Positions 17,336 to 27,221 of a stretch of DNA of 64,000 bases are shown here, piece by piece. Each line of letters opens with the position of its first letter. Positions within the stretch are counted from its first letter, which is position 1. The stretch is from Pseudomonas piscis (GTDB taxonomy: Bacteria > Pseudomonadota > Gammaproteobacteria > Pseudomonadales > Pseudomonadaceae). The stretch is taken from contig NZ_WHUV01000001.1 of assembly GCF_009380155.1 (NCBI RefSeq), positions 1,426,001 to 1,490,000 on the forward strand, given 5' to 3'. The translations under genes and the position numbers were made by a program. The notes below the pieces were generated by a model. It was not told where the DNA came from. It searched no databases and was given only the letters and a program-made list of their open reading frames with translations.

Positions 17336-17888
17336 CGACCAGCCCTCGTTAGTTGCCGGAATCTGCCTGTTTGGTTTTCAGCGGGCAATAGCGATGCACT
17401 TCCCGGGAACCGACACGCAATGGCCTGGATCTTGGGGGAGTTAATGTGTTTCGTATTGGCTGGAAGTTACCGGCAGTTCAGCGGGCAAACATCTGCACAG
17501 CAATAATCACGGGCGCAAGTTGACCATGATCGACCTGTGCGGTAGTTGGTGCTGAAGATTGGCGGGTGAACGCCGGGGAGGAATAGCGAGGATGGACGAC
17601 ATCAGTCCCTGATTATCGTAGAACACGTTACTGCTTCCTTAGCTGTGTTGCGCTGGAGCTTACACCGACCGTCACAATAAGTTAATAAAAAATTCACATT
17701 TGTTTTTTTAAGTTCGTTTGTGCGCTACGAGGCCTCGGTTTTTCCGGGGTTTCACGGCCATGGCGGCTGGATCGCGGCGGGTTGCAGGCAGTGTGAATCG
17801 CGCTGCTGTCGAGGCTGGAAGTACCGGGCTAGAGCATTTCGCGGGGCGTGTGGCGAGCCCGGAGGCCCGGGCTTGCCGTGACGGAAGG
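17336..17888. promoter_or_regulatory. 553-base gap: AT-rich control region of the leftward cluster
   Basis: No gene is seen. 17671-17716 is strikingly AT-rich compared with its surroundings and probably carries the promoter of the leftward exporter-flavoprotein-fusion-formyltransferase genes; I could not fix the -35 and -10 boxes. A 7-base-stem hairpin (AGCCCGG/CCGGGCT, 17856-17873) follows the MlaA-like gene but has no T-run. Confidence 0.4.
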
Positions 17889-18677
17889 TTACTCGGCGAT
17901 CTGCAGTTTGCGCGCTTCGGTATAGACGTAGCGCACTTGTTCGTACTCGAACGGCGAGTTCAGCTCGCCATAGCGGAAGTTGGTCTGGTAGCGCTTGTCG
18001 ACGCCACGCAACAGCCAGAGCTCCGGATGGTTCTTGCTGACTTCGGCGACGTTGAGGAAGTTGATCGCCGACTCGGCGCTGTAGTCCACCGCCAGGCCCG
18101 CGGTGTCGCGCAGGTTCGAGGGGCCCAGGAGCGGTAGCACCAGGTAGGCTCCGCTCGGCACCCCGTAGAAGCCCAGGGTCTGGCCGAAGTCCTCGCTCTG
18201 GCGCGGCAGGCCCATCTTGGTGGCCGGGTCCCACAGGCCGGCAATGCCGATGGTGGTGTTGACCAGCAGGCGGGCGGTGGTCTCCATGGAGCGCTGGCCC
18301 TTGAACTGCAGCAGGCTGTTGAGCAGGCTGGGTACATCGCCCAGGTTGTTGAAGAAGTTGCTCACTCCGGTGCGCAGGAAGCTCGGGGTGATGTAGCGGT
18401 AGCCGTCCACCACGGGCAGGAACACCCATTGGTCGAAGCGATAGTTGAAGTGATAGACCCGGCGGTTCCAGGACTCCAGCGGGTCGTAGACGTTCAGCGC
18501 GCTGAGGGTCGAGCGTTCGAACTCGCGCTGGTCCAGCCCCGGGTTGAACTTGAGCTGTTTCAGCGGCTCGGTGAAGCCGTCGGCATCGGGCGCGCTGGTG
18601 GTGCCGGCATGGCCGTCGTCGGCGTGGACATAGCCTGCGCAGAGCAACGCAGCGATAAGCAGGAGATGTTTAGCCAC
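17889..18677 (-). CDS. MlaA/VacJ family protein, lipobox atypical
   Basis: The 262-residue protein matches MlaA/VacJ, the outer-membrane component that removes misplaced phospholipids: DPLESWNRRVYHFNYRFDQWV, NFFNNLGD and GFYGVPSGAYLVLPLLGPSNLRDT are family hallmarks. The start is the GTG at 18677, giving a signal peptide; it overlaps the upstream hydrolase gene by 8 bases. The only early cysteine is in AALLCAG, whose -1 residue is Leu rather than Gly/Ala, so lipidation is doubtful; signal peptidase I cleavage after VHA is an alternative. It is probably a paralog coupled to the hydrolase, not the main MlaA. Confidence 0.85.
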   Translation of the reverse strand: MAKHLLLIAALLCAGYVHADDGHAGTTSAPDADGFTEPLKQLKFNPGLDQREFERSTLSALNVYDPLESWNRRVYHFNYRFDQWVFLPVVDGYRYITPSFLRTGVSNFFNNLGDVPSLLNSLLQFKGQRSMETTARLLVNTTIGIAGLWDPATKMGLPRQSEDFGQTLGFYGVPSGAYLVLPLLGPSNLRDTAGLAVDYSAESAINFLNVAEVSKNHPELWLLRGVDKRYQTNFRYGELNSPFEYEQVRYVYTEARKLQIAE

Positions 18678-19968
18678 GGAAGAACTCCAGCATGGCGTCG
18701 CTGTTGACGCGGTAGTTGAGGTTGCCGCAATGGCCACCATGGGGGTAGACGGTCAGGCGATCGCCAAAGGTCTTGCGCAGGAAGCCCAGGTCGCCCGGGC
18801 CCAGGATGACGTCGTCGGCGTTGTGCATCACGGCGATCTTCGGGCTGGCCTTGAGGTAGTCCTGCAGGGCGTAGAGGCTCACCTGGTCGACCAGTTGCAG
18901 CAGGCTGCCGCCATCGGTACGGGCGCGCCACATCGGGATCACCTGCTCGGTCAGGTAGCAGTCGAAGTCGCACTGCAGGGCGCGCTTGAAGAATGGAGTG
19001 AGACTGGTGCCCTCGCGGATCGGGTATTTGGGTGGGGTGATCAGGCCGCGCCGGTTGATCAGGTCCGAGGTGAAGGCGATGTCCGCCGCCGAGAAGCGGA
19101 AGGCGGTGCCGATCAGCATCGCCAGTTGTTCGTTGCTCAGGTGCTGCTTGGATTGCTGCAGGTCATAGAGCAGGGCGTCGTTGAGATCGATATAGCCCTT
19201 CTGCTGGAAGTAGCGGGTCAGCTTGGCCAGCATCAGCTCGTAGAACGTGGTGCTGCTGCTGATGCCCTTGACCTCGGTCTGTACCAGCTTGTCCAGGTTG
19301 CTGATCGAGGTGTAGAGGTTGACCGGCGGGTTGAGCAGCAGGACCTTCTTGAAGTTGAAGGTGCGCCGGGTCTCGTCGAGCTTGCTGATGAACGCCGCAT
19401 CCAGGGCGCCCAGGCTGTAGCCGGTGAGGTAGTAGTCGGTGACCGGCAGCTTGGAGTTCTGCGCGCGCACCGCTTGCATCACCCGGTACATGTCCTGGGC
19501 GTCCTCGGCGGTCACCCCGGGAGTGGCGAAGCGCGATGCGGCGCTGATGAAGTCGAAGCTGGTGGGCGAGGACAGCTGCACCACGTGGTAGCCGGCCTTG
19601 TAGTAGAGCTTCTTCAGGTATTCGTTGAGGGTGCTGTCGTAGCGCGCGCCGGTACCGGCGATCAGGAAGATCAACGGGGCGGCGTGGTCCTGGGTGGCGA
19701 TGCGGTAGGTGAGTTTCTTCACTGCCCAGAAATTGTCCGGCAGGGTGAATTCGCGTTCCGGGCGCAGGGTCAGGCTGTAGTCGGACTGGCGGATGTCATC
19801 GTCCGAGGGCAGCTCCGGGCGCAAGTCCGGCGGTGTGGTGGCGATGGTGGCTTCGAAGGGATTGGTCAACGGGTAGCCGTAGCTGGCCGGATCGACATCG
19901 ACCGCCAGTGCGGACGCACTCAGGATAAGGCCACCGAACAGGGCGGTGAGGCGCAAGGAACGAAGCAT
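18670..19968 (-). CDS. Exported alpha/beta-fold hydrolase
   Basis: The 432-residue protein starts with a Sec signal peptide (cleavage near ALA, residue 22). It has an alpha/beta-hydrolase core: an oxyanion-type LIFLIAGTGARYDS, the nucleophile elbow GYSLG (serine), a later Asp (HNADDVILGPGD) and a His in YPHGGHCGN. This supports a serine hydrolase acting in the periplasm. Annotation pipelines sometimes call it a serine/threonine kinase, which the motifs do not support. It is translationally coupled to the MlaA-like gene downstream, so a lipid or phospholipid substrate is a reasonable guess. Confidence 0.75.
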   Translation of the reverse strand: MLRSLRLTALFGGLILSASALAVDVDPASYGYPLTNPFEATIATTPPDLRPELPSDDDIRQSDYSLTLRPEREFTLPDNFWAVKKLTYRIATQDHAAPLIFLIAGTGARYDSTLNEYLKKLYYKAGYHVVQLSSPTSFDFISAASRFATPGVTAEDAQDMYRVMQAVRAQNSKLPVTDYYLTGYSLGALDAAFISKLDETRRTFNFKKVLLLNPPVNLYTSISNLDKLVQTEVKGISSSTTFYELMLAKLTRYFQQKGYIDLNDALLYDLQQSKQHLSNEQLAMLIGTAFRFSAADIAFTSDLINRRGLITPPKYPIREGTSLTPFFKRALQCDFDCYLTEQVIPMWRARTDGGSLLQLVDQVSLYALQDYLKASPKIAVMHNADDVILGPGDLGFLRKTFGDRLTVYPHGGHCGNLNYRVNSDAMLEFFRG

Positions 19969-20208
19969 GACTGTATCCCTAGAAGGAAGGTGCCGAATGA
20001 GGTTCGCAGGCTATGACCACCGTGCTGCTGCCGAAGTGCCATGTGCGGGCGCAAATAACGTCCGTGGCAGTCTGGCCTGGGGGTAGTGGTGATAGTAGCC
20101 GGACGATACACGTTGCCACCCTCGGCTGAATAGCTATGCGTGCATGGTGCTTGCCAAGTGTTTCCGGGGGATTATGCTGGGCGCCGTTTTGATTGCCTGG
20201 AGTGCCCC

Positions 20209-20574
20209 ATGTCTCGCCGCTTTCCCCTGTTCTTGCTGCTGTTGGCCCTGGTGCTGTGGCTGGCCGCCAGCTATGGCTTGCGCTATGGCTTCATGGAGGA
20301 TGCCCGCTGGGTGGGCGTATGCATCGATGAGGCAGGCCGCTGGGAGTGCTCGTTGCGCTCTAGCCTGGGGTGGATGATTCATTTCAAGGTATTGGGCTGG
20401 AGCGCCCTGGGCGCGGCGTTGCTGGCTTTCGTCGTGCCAGGGCGGCTGGGCTGGGGGCTGGCGCTGCTGGCCATGGCGGCCGGGATCCCGGCCCTGGTGC
20501 TGTACAACACCAGCCTGGCGGTGTTCGCTCTGGTGATCGCCAGCCTGCGCCTGGTGCGCGCTCCTCGCTCCTAG
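20209..20574 (+). CDS. Small hypothetical membrane protein
   Basis: The 121-residue protein starts at the ATG of MSRRFPLFLLLLALVLW. Four hydrophobic segments are visible (about 5-24, 60-76, 80-97 and 98-116). A short outward segment between helices 1 and 2 has two cysteines (VGVCIDEAGRWECSL) that could form a disulfide. I do not recognise a family. It converges with the GH17 gene, with nine bases between the stops. Confidence 0.65.
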   Translation: MSRRFPLFLLLLALVLWLAASYGLRYGFMEDARWVGVCIDEAGRWECSLRSSLGWMIHFKVLGWSALGAALLAFVVPGRLGWGLALLAMAAGIPALVLYNTSLAVFALVIASLRLVRAPRS

Positions 20575-20583
20575 CCGGGCGGA

Positions 20584-22137
20584 TCAGCCGGCCCGCGCCC
20601 GCAAGCTGCGCCACAGCGCGGCGACCAGCAGCAGGCTGACCAGGGCCCAGCCCCAGGCCTGCTGGTTGGCCAGGCCTTCCTGGTACAGCTGCGGCGCGAT
20701 GCCGGCACCGATGATGAAGGTCAGCAGGGCGACCTCGCGCCGTGGTACTCGCACCGGTCGGCAGAGGAAGGCCAGGGCCGGCACCAGCAGGGCGGCGCTG
20801 GGGAAGCTGCGATAGCGCGGATCGAACACCAGCTCGAGCATCATCACCGCTGCGGCGAAACCGGCTGCCGCCAGGAGCCAGCCGGCACGCTTTTCCAGGA
20901 TGCTGAACAGCCGCCGGCGCCAGCCTTCACGCGAGCCCAGGGCCAACGCGGCGTGGGCCAGGATCAGCAGGTTCAGGCCCAGCAGCAGGGCGGCCCAGGC
21001 CCACTCGCTGGCGAAGCGACTGGTGACCCGCGTCAATTCGGCGAAGGTGCCGATGCTGCAGGCCGCCACGGCACCCAGCAGTGGCAGAAGGACGGCCGCC
21101 CGAGTGCTGCCGACCCTGCCACCCAGCAGCAGGGTACCGCCCAGAAGCGCCGCTCCCAGGCCCAGCCAGAGGGGCCAGTAGGGCAGGTTGGATACCGGAC
21201 CTTCGAGGATCCCCTTGTCTTGGCGATCGGCGTCGAACAGCCCCCAGTAACCACCGACCGCGCCTTCGCTGGCGCGTTTCCAGGGTTGGTCGAAGGCCTC
21301 GATCAGGTTGTAGTGCCAGCCATTCTGCTCGGCCAGGGCGACGAAACCGCGGATGAACCGGGCTTCGTTGACCCGGCTGGGGATCGCGGTCTCGCGCTGG
21401 CGACCTTCGCTGGGCCAGCCGGTCTCGCCGATCAGCACGTCCTTGGGGGCGAAGCGGTTGCCGAACACCTGGCGTACCTGGGCCACATGGTCCAGGGCCA
21501 CGTCGATGTTCGATGGATCGTCTTCCCAGTAGGGCAGCAGGTGGATGGTCAGGAAGTCCACGGCCGGGGCCACTTCCGGGTGCTTGAGCCAGAACTCCCA
21601 GACATCGGCGTAGGTCACTGGTTGCTTGACGTTGTGCTTGACCTTGGTGATCAGCCGGGCCAGCTGGGCGCCGGTGATTTCCTTGCGCAGCAGTGCCTCG
21701 TTGCCGACGATCACCGCGCTGATCACATCCGGGTTGGCGTTGGCCGAGGCGATCAGCAGGTCCACCTCTCTTTCGTTATCCGCCGGGTTGCTGTTGATCC
21801 AGGCTCCGATCATCAGCTTCAGGCCGTGCTTGCGCGCCAGCTCCGGCAGGGCCCCCAGGCCGCTCATGGAATAGGTGCGGATGCACTCGAAGCGGGTCGC
21901 CAGCAGCGCCAGGTCGGCGTCCATGCGCTCGGGGCGCAGCTTGAACGGCTGGTCGAACGGCGACTGGTCCTTGTCGAACGGAGTGTAGGAGGCGCATTGC
22001 AGCTTGTGGCTGGCGCTGGCGACGTCGGGCAGTTGCACCGGCCGGCCGAGGCCGTACCAGTAGCTGCACAGGGCCAGCAGGGCGATCAGGCAGGCGCACA
22101 GGTAGGCGAGGAGGGGGAAGCGTGGAGTGGCGGGCAT
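20584..22137 (-). CDS. Membrane-anchored glycoside hydrolase family 17 protein
   Basis: The 517-residue protein has one N-terminal membrane helix (residues 8-30), a GH17 TIM-barrel domain facing the periplasm, and six or so membrane helices after residue 320. The two catalytic glutamates are visible: VIVGNE (E147, acid/base) and IGETGWPSEG (E238, nucleophile). GH17 proteins hydrolyse or transfer beta-1,3-glucans; in pseudomonads similar proteins are annotated as beta-(1,6)-glucan synthases and are linked to osmoregulated periplasmic or cyclic glucans. Transglycosylation rather than degradation is inferred from the membrane topology. Confidence 0.82.
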   Translation of the reverse strand: MPATPRFPLLAYLCACLIALLALCSYWYGLGRPVQLPDVASASHKLQCASYTPFDKDQSPFDQPFKLRPERMDADLALLATRFECIRTYSMSGLGALPELARKHGLKLMIGAWINSNPADNEREVDLLIASANANPDVISAVIVGNEALLRKEITGAQLARLITKVKHNVKQPVTYADVWEFWLKHPEVAPAVDFLTIHLLPYWEDDPSNIDVALDHVAQVRQVFGNRFAPKDVLIGETGWPSEGRQRETAIPSRVNEARFIRGFVALAEQNGWHYNLIEAFDQPWKRASEGAVGGYWGLFDADRQDKGILEGPVSNLPYWPLWLGLGAALLGGTLLLGGRVGSTRAAVLLPLLGAVAACSIGTFAELTRVTSRFASEWAWAALLLGLNLLILAHAALALGSREGWRRRLFSILEKRAGWLLAAAGFAAAVMMLELVFDPRYRSFPSAALLVPALAFLCRPVRVPRREVALLTFIIGAGIAPQLYQEGLANQQAWGWALVSLLLVAALWRSLRARAG

Positions 22138-22453
22138 GGTCAGGCCGTCAGGGGGGCAAAGCCGGGCATCTTACCTGTATTCGGCTGTGCCTTGGGGCTG
22201 CCATGCGAAGTTCGCGCAGGCTTGCCGTCGCGGGGAGCAGGGGGGGCTACTGGCTTTCTGATGTCGCTGACTGTTGCCTTGAGGTCGCAGCCAGAGCAGG
22301 TCGCCGCTGGTGGCGGGTTGATGATCCAGGCATCAGTACTCCGCTGATGATCGAACGTGTTCGCGGTCGGGCGTGATGGAGGCGCCGAGCACCATAACCA
22401 TACGTTGATGTGCCCGGCAGCTGCCCGGCACTGCACTTTTCGGGGAAGTAACG
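22138..22453. other. 316-base gap between GH17 gene and betX
   Basis: I see no gene here. The last 90 bases should hold the betX promoter and leader. GCCCGGCAGCTGCCCGGCA (22409-22427) is a repeat-like GC-rich stretch of no clear role. Confidence 0.4.
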
Positions 22454-23302
22454 ATGAAGATGCGACGACTCTTAGGCGCAGGTGCCGCAATGGTACTTGC
22501 CATCAGCTCCACCTTGGCCAGCGCCGACAGCAAGACCCTGAGCATCGGCTATGTCGACGGCTGGTCCGACAGCGTGGCGACGACCCATGTGGCGGCGGAG
22601 GTGATCAAGAAGCTCGGTTATGACGTCAAGCTGCAGGCCGTGGCGACCGGGATCATGTGGCAGGGCGTGGCCACCGGCAAGCTCGACGCCATGCTCTCGG
22701 CCTGGTTGCCGGTGACCCATGGCGAGTACTGGGCCAAGAACAAGGACAAGGTGGTGGACTATGGCCCCAACTTCAAGGACGCCAAGATCGGCCTGATCGT
22801 GCCGGAGTACGTCAAGGCCAAGTCCATCGCTGACCTGAAGGGCGATGCCAGCTTCAAGAACAAGATCGTCGGGATCGATGCCGGCTCAGGGGTGATGCTC
22901 AAGACCGACCAGGCGATCAAGGACTATGGGCTGGACTACAAGCTGCAGGCCAGTTCCGGGGCGGCGATGATCGCCGAGCTGACCCGCGCCGAGGAAAAAC
23001 AGGATTCCATCGCGGTGACCGGCTGGGTGCCGCACTGGATGTTCGCCAAATGGAAACTGCGCTTCCTCGAGGATCCCAAGGGCGTGTATGGCGCCGCCGA
23101 GACCGTCAACAGCATCGGCAGCAAGGAACTGGAGAAGAAGGCGCCTGAGGTGGCGGCGTTCCTGAAGAAGTTCCAGTGGGCGTCGAAAGACGAAATCGGC
23201 GAAGTGATGCTGGCCATCCAGGAGGGCGCCAAGCCTGATGCGGCGGCCAAGGACTGGGTGGGCAAGCACCCGGAGCGGGTGGCCGAGTGGACCGCTAAAT
23301 AG
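22454..23302 (+). CDS. betX: Glycine betaine-type ABC transporter substrate-binding protein (orphan)
   Basis: The 282-residue periplasmic protein of the OpuAC family has a signal peptide cleaved after ASA (about residue 24). The mature start (KTLSIGYVDGWSDSVATTHVA) and aromatic-rich segments (GIMWQGV, LPVTHGEYW, GWVPHWMF) fit the tryptophan cage that binds quaternary amines. No permease or ATPase gene is adjacent; in P. aeruginosa the orphan BetX sits next to yjcH-actP in the same order and feeds the shared Cbc permease. The symbol is given on that synteny. GGGGAAG precedes the ATG, and a strong terminator follows. Confidence 0.85.
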   Translation: MKMRRLLGAGAAMVLAISSTLASADSKTLSIGYVDGWSDSVATTHVAAEVIKKLGYDVKLQAVATGIMWQGVATGKLDAMLSAWLPVTHGEYWAKNKDKVVDYGPNFKDAKIGLIVPEYVKAKSIADLKGDASFKNKIVGIDAGSGVMLKTDQAIKDYGLDYKLQASSGAAMIAELTRAEEKQDSIAVTGWVPHWMFAKWKLRFLEDPKGVYGAAETVNSIGSKELEKKAPEVAAFLKKFQWASKDEIGEVMLAIQEGAKPDAAAKDWVGKHPERVAEWTAK

Positions 23303-23329
23303 TAGCGCAGCGTCTATTTCAAGGGTCTT

Positions 23330-23369
23330 GGGGGTGTCTGCGACGGCGTCGCGGATGCCCCCGTTTTTT
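23330..23369 (+). terminator. Rho-independent terminator of betX
   Basis: A 15-pair stem with three G-T pairs spans 23330-23344 and 23348-23362 around a GGC loop, followed by GTTTTTTT. It separates betX from yjcH-actP. Confidence 0.85.
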
Positions 23370-23492
23370 TGCGGGGGAGAATTGGCGCGGGGGTTAATGT
23401 CGTTCTAATACTAAGGTCGTCTAGAACGCGTTTGAGAGCTGCATAGAGTGGATTAGGTTCCACCTAAAATCTGTGCTGCGAGGATAAAAACA

Positions 23493-23804
23493 ATGAACGA
23501 CAGCATTTACCTCTCGATTCAAAACAGCCCGCGCTTCAAGGAGCTGGTGAGCAAACGGGAGCGGTTCGCCTGGATTCTTTCGGCGATCATGCTTGGGCTT
23601 TACTCGGCTTTCATTCTGTTGATCGCCTATGGACCCCAGATCCTGGGGAGCAAACTCAGTCCTTCATCATCCATCACCTGGGGCATTCCCATCGGTGTCG
23701 GCTTGATTGTCTCGGCCTTCATCCTGACGGCCATCTATGTGCGGCGCGCCAACGGTGAGTTCGACGAGCTGAACAACGCGATCCTGAAGGAGGCTCAGCA
23801 ATGA
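23493..23804 (+). CDS. yjcH: DUF485 membrane protein, partner of ActP
   Basis: The 103-residue protein has two membrane helices (about 27-49 and 63-85) and the DUF485 start pattern ([17 protein letters not shown]). YjcH proteins are almost always encoded directly before the acetate symporter; here the stop overlaps the actP start (ATGA). It probably helps ActP folding or function. AGGATAAAAACAATG contains both a ribosome site and an A-rich AANAANAA stretch of the kind bound by Hfq/Crc. Confidence 0.92.
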   Translation: MNDSIYLSIQNSPRFKELVSKRERFAWILSAIMLGLYSAFILLIAYGPQILGSKLSPSSSITWGIPIGVGLIVSAFILTAIYVRRANGEFDELNNAILKEAQQ

Positions 23805-25459
23805 TCCGCCGTCTATTCGCAGCGCTCGGCCTGGCCGCTTTCGCTCCCGCTCTGTGGGCCGCAGACGCCCTGACGGGAGAAGTCCACAAGCAACCTCTCA
23901 ACGTATCGGCGATCGTGATGTTCGTGGTGTTCGTCGGTGCCACCCTGTGCATCACCTACTGGGCTTCCAAACGCAACAAGTCGGCTGCCGACTATTACGC
24001 GGCGGGCGGCAAGATCACCGGATTCCAGAACGGTCTGGCAATTGCCGGCGACTACATGTCGGCGGCGTCCTTCCTGGGGATTTCCGCCCTGGTGTTCACC
24101 TCCGGCTATGACGGGCTGATCTACTCCATCGGCTTTTTGGTGGGCTGGCCGATCATCTTGTTCCTGATCGCCGAACGCTTGCGCAACCTGGGCAAGTACA
24201 CCTTCGCCGACGTGGCGTCCTATCGCCTCGGGCAAACCCAGATCCGCACCCTGTCGGCCTGTGGTTCGCTGGTGGTGGTGGCGTTCTACCTGATCGCGCA
24301 GATGGTGGGTGCCGGCAAGCTGATCCAGCTGCTGTTCGGTCTCGATTACCACGTGGCGGTGATCCTGGTGGGCATCCTGATGTGCCTGTACGTATTGTTC
24401 GGCGGCATGCTGGCCACTACCTGGGTACAGATCATCAAGGCGGTGCTGTTGCTCTCCGGCGCATCGTTCATGGCGTTGATGGTGATGAAGCACGTGGGCT
24501 TCGACTTCAACGTGCTGTTCTCCGAAGCGATCAAGGTCCACCCCAAGGGTGAGGCGATCATGAGCCCGGGTGGCCTGGTGAAGGATCCGATCTCGGCGTT
24601 CTCCCTAGGCCTGGCGCTGATGTTCGGTACCGCCGGCCTGCCGCATATCCTGATGCGCTTCTTCACCGTGAGCGACGCCAAGGAAGCTCGCAAGAGCGTG
24701 CTCTATGCCACTGGTTTCATCGGCTACTTCTACATCCTGACCTTCATCATCGGTTTTGGCGCGATCTTGCTGGTGAGTACCAATCCGGACTTCAAGGACG
24801 CCGCAGGCGCCTTGCTGGGCGGTAACAACATGGCGGCGGTGCACCTGGCCAATGCGGTGGGCGGCAGCGTGTTCCTGGGCTTCATCTCGGCGGTGGCCTT
24901 CGCCACCATCCTGGCTGTGGTGGCGGGCCTGACCCTGGCCGGTGCTTCGGCGGTGTCCCATGACCTGTATGCCAGCGTGATCAAGAAGGGCAAGGCCAAC
25001 GAGAAGGACGAGATCCGCGTCTCCAAGATCACCACTGTGACCCTGGGCGTGCTGGCCATCGGCCTGGGCATCCTGTTCGAGAGCCAGAACATCGCGTTCA
25101 TGGTGGGCCTGGCGTTCTCCATCGCTGCCAGCTGCAACTTCCCGGTACTGCTGCTTTCCATGTACTGGAAGAAACTCACTACCCGTGGCGCCATGATCGG
25201 TGGCTGGATGGGCCTGGTGAGCGCAGTGGCGCTGATGATCCTCGGTCCGACCATCTGGGTGCAGATTCTGCATCATGAGAAGCCGATCTATCCGTACGAA
25301 TACCCGGCGCTGTTCTCGATGATCATCGCCTTCGTCGGTATCTGGTTCTTCTCCATCACCGACAAGTCGGCGGCGGCAGCCAATGAGCGGGCGCTGTTCT
25401 TCCCGCAGTTCGTGCGTTCGCAGACCGGCCTCGGTGCCAGCGGGGCGGTGTCGCACTAA
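23801..25459 (+). CDS. actP: Cation/acetate symporter
   Basis: The 552-residue sodium:solute symporter has a cleavable signal-like N terminus ([13 protein letters not shown]), found in ActP, then about thirteen membrane helices. Family motifs include [25 protein letters not shown], split by the usual [12 protein letters not shown], and [16 protein letters not shown]. It takes up acetate, glycolate and similar short acids with a cation. It is coupled to yjcH by a 4-base overlap and followed by a clear terminator. Acetate uptake fits the TCA and glyoxylate genes nearby. Confidence 0.95.
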   Translation: MIRRLFAALGLAAFAPALWAADALTGEVHKQPLNVSAIVMFVVFVGATLCITYWASKRNKSAADYYAAGGKITGFQNGLAIAGDYMSAASFLGISALVFTSGYDGLIYSIGFLVGWPIILFLIAERLRNLGKYTFADVASYRLGQTQIRTLSACGSLVVVAFYLIAQMVGAGKLIQLLFGLDYHVAVILVGILMCLYVLFGGMLATTWVQIIKAVLLLSGASFMALMVMKHVGFDFNVLFSEAIKVHPKGEAIMSPGGLVKDPISAFSLGLALMFGTAGLPHILMRFFTVSDAKEARKSVLYATGFIGYFYILTFIIGFGAILLVSTNPDFKDAAGALLGGNNMAAVHLANAVGGSVFLGFISAVAFATILAVVAGLTLAGASAVSHDLYASVIKKGKANEKDEIRVSKITTVTLGVLAIGLGILFESQNIAFMVGLAFSIAASCNFPVLLLSMYWKKLTTRGAMIGGWMGLVSAVALMILGPTIWVQILHHEKPIYPYEYPALFSMIIAFVGIWFFSITDKSAAAANERALFFPQFVRSQTGLGASGAVSH

Positions 25460-25505
25460 GTTCCTGGCACTGGGCTTCTATCTATATAGGGGTTCGATGA
25501 TGGCG

Positions 25506-25538
25506 AAATGCCCTGGTCGCAAGGCCAGGGCATTTTTA
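25506..25538 (+). terminator. Terminator of yjcH-actP
   Basis: ATGCCCTGG (25508-25516) pairs with CCAGGGCAT (25525-25533), followed by a T-run to 25537. The A-run before the stem makes it usable from both sides. Confidence 0.85.
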
Positions 25539-25663
25539 TTGGCCGTGGATCTGCTGGTTGCGTCGGGTGGGGAGGTGCCGGTGTCAGGGGGCGGCAGAGA
25601 GCTTGTACAGGCGCTTGCGCTGATGGCTGCAGGCCTTGTGCCGTGGTCGGGGGAAGGGGAGGG

Positions 25664-25697
25664 GGAAAAGAATACGGCCCCTGTTCAGGGGCCGTAT
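25664..25697 (-). terminator. Terminator of gltA
   Basis: ATACGGCCCCTG (25672-25683) pairs with CAGGGGCCGTAT (25686-25697) around a two-base loop. On the minus strand it is followed by a T-rich stretch (complement of GAAAAGA). It lies 35 bases beyond the gltA stop. Confidence 0.85.
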
Positions 25698-25731
25698 GCG
25701 GTGTAGCTAAGACGGGAGCGCAAGGCCGGTC

Positions 25732-27021
25732 TTACTTGCGGTCTTCCAGCTTGGTGATGTCGCGCGACTCGTAGCCGGTGTACAGCTGGCGAGGACGGCC
25801 GATCTTGTAAGGGCTGGAGAGCATTTCCTTCCAGTGGGAGATCCAGCCGACGGTACGCGCCAGGGCGAAGATCACGGTGAACATGCTGGTTGGAATGCCG
25901 ATCGCCTTGAGGATGATCCCCGAGTAGAAGTCGACGTTCGGGTACAGCGAGCGCTCGATGAAGTACGGGTCGGTCAGGGCGATCTCTTCCAGGCGCATGG
26001 CCAGTTCGAGTTGTGGATCGTTGTTGATGCCCAGTTCCTTGAGGACCTCGTCGCAGGTCTGCTTCATCACGGTGGCGCGTGGGTCGCGGTTCTTGTAGAC
26101 GCGGTGACCGAAGCCCATGAGCTTGAACGGATCGTTCTTGTCCTTGGCCTTGGCGATGAACTTGTCGATGTTCGACACGTCGCCGATTTCATCGAGCATG
26201 GTCAGCACGGCTTCGTTCGCACCGCCGTGGGCAGGACCCCAGAGGGCCGCGATACCGGCAGCGATACAGGCGAACGGGTTGGCGCCCGAGGAGCCCGCCA
26301 GGCGCACGGTGGAAGTGGAGGCGTTCTGCTCGTGGTCGGCATGGAGGATGAAGATCCGGTCCATCGCCTTGGCCAGCACCGGGCTGATCGGTTTGATCTC
26401 GCACGGGGTGTTGAACATCATGTGCAGGAAGTTCTCCGCGTACGACAGGTCGTTGCGCGGATACATCATCGGCTGGCCCATGGAGTACTTGTAGACCATC
26501 GCTGCCAGGGTCGGCATCTTGGCGACCAGGCGCACGGCGGAGATCTCGCGGTGCTGCGGGTTATTGATGTCCAGGGAGTCGTGGTAGAACGCCGAGAGGG
26601 CGCCGACTACGCCGCACATGACGGCCATCGGGTGGGCGTCGCGACGGAAGCCGTTGAAGAAGCTCTTCAGCTGCTCGTGAACCATGGTGTGGTTCTTCAC
26701 GGTGCTGACGAACTGGGCCTTCTGCTCGGCATTGGGTAGTTCGCCGTTGAGCAGCAGGTAGCAGGTTTCCAGGTAGTCCGATTTCTCGGCCAGCTGTTCG
26801 ATCGGGTAGCCGCGGTGCAGCAGGATACCCTGGTCGCCATCGATATAGGTGATCTTCGACTCGCAGGAGGCGGTCGACATGAAACCGGGGTCGAAAGTGA
26901 AGCGGCCCGTGGCCGTCAGGCCCCTAACATCGATTACATCGGGACCAACGGTGCCGGTTAAAATGGGCAGCTCGACGGGGGCTGCGCCCTCGATGATCAA
27001 CTGCGCTTTTTTGTCAGCCAT
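25732..27021 (-). CDS. gltA: Citrate synthase, type II
   Basis: The 429-residue enzyme condenses acetyl-CoA and oxaloacetate in the first step of the TCA cycle. It is the hexameric, NADH-sensitive type of Gram-negative bacteria. Family segments seen are [28 protein letters not shown], the catalytic His region [20 protein letters not shown] split across the citrate-synthase signature [14 protein letters not shown], and the aspartate near VDFYSG. The divergent sdh-suc operon starts 364 bases away. A strong promoter lies at 27080-27107. Confidence 0.97.
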   Translation of the reverse strand: MADKKAQLIIEGAAPVELPILTGTVGPDVIDVRGLTATGRFTFDPGFMSTASCESKITYIDGDQGILLHRGYPIEQLAEKSDYLETCYLLLNGELPNAEQKAQFVSTVKNHTMVHEQLKSFFNGFRRDAHPMAVMCGVVGALSAFYHDSLDINNPQHREISAVRLVAKMPTLAAMVYKYSMGQPMMYPRNDLSYAENFLHMMFNTPCEIKPISPVLAKAMDRIFILHADHEQNASTSTVRLAGSSGANPFACIAAGIAALWGPAHGGANEAVLTMLDEIGDVSNIDKFIAKAKDKNDPFKLMGFGHRVYKNRDPRATVMKQTCDEVLKELGINNDPQLELAMRLEEIALTDPYFIERSLYPNVDFYSGIILKAIGIPTSMFTVIFALARTVGWISHWKEMLSSPYKIGRPRQLYTGYESRDITKLEDRK

Positions 27022-27079
27022 GTGGCCTCCTATTTATGCTTGAAATCATCAGACAGACCCCCCACGCAGGGCCCGCACC

Positions 27080-27107
27080 ACTATAGTGGGATAAATCTGA
27101 ATGTCAA
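27080..27107 (-). promoter_or_regulatory. Sigma-70-type promoter of gltA
   Basis: Read on the minus strand, TTGACA (complement of 27102-27107), a 16-base spacer and TATAGT (complement of 27080-27085) form a near-consensus promoter. The start of transcription would be about 50 bases before the gltA ATG. Confidence 0.75.
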
Positions 27108-27221
27108 TTTGCCTAAAGTCTTGTCCCAGAAGGCTTTGAGAGGGATTTTTTAGCGAAATTCACTGCCATTTACGCCTTTTATAAAGCTAACGCAATCAGC
27201 TATTAGGGGAAGGCGTTTGCG

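Noticed and set aside
18670..19968. Serine/threonine protein kinase
   Set aside because: No kinase motifs are present; the signal peptide and GYSLG elbow point to an exported hydrolase.
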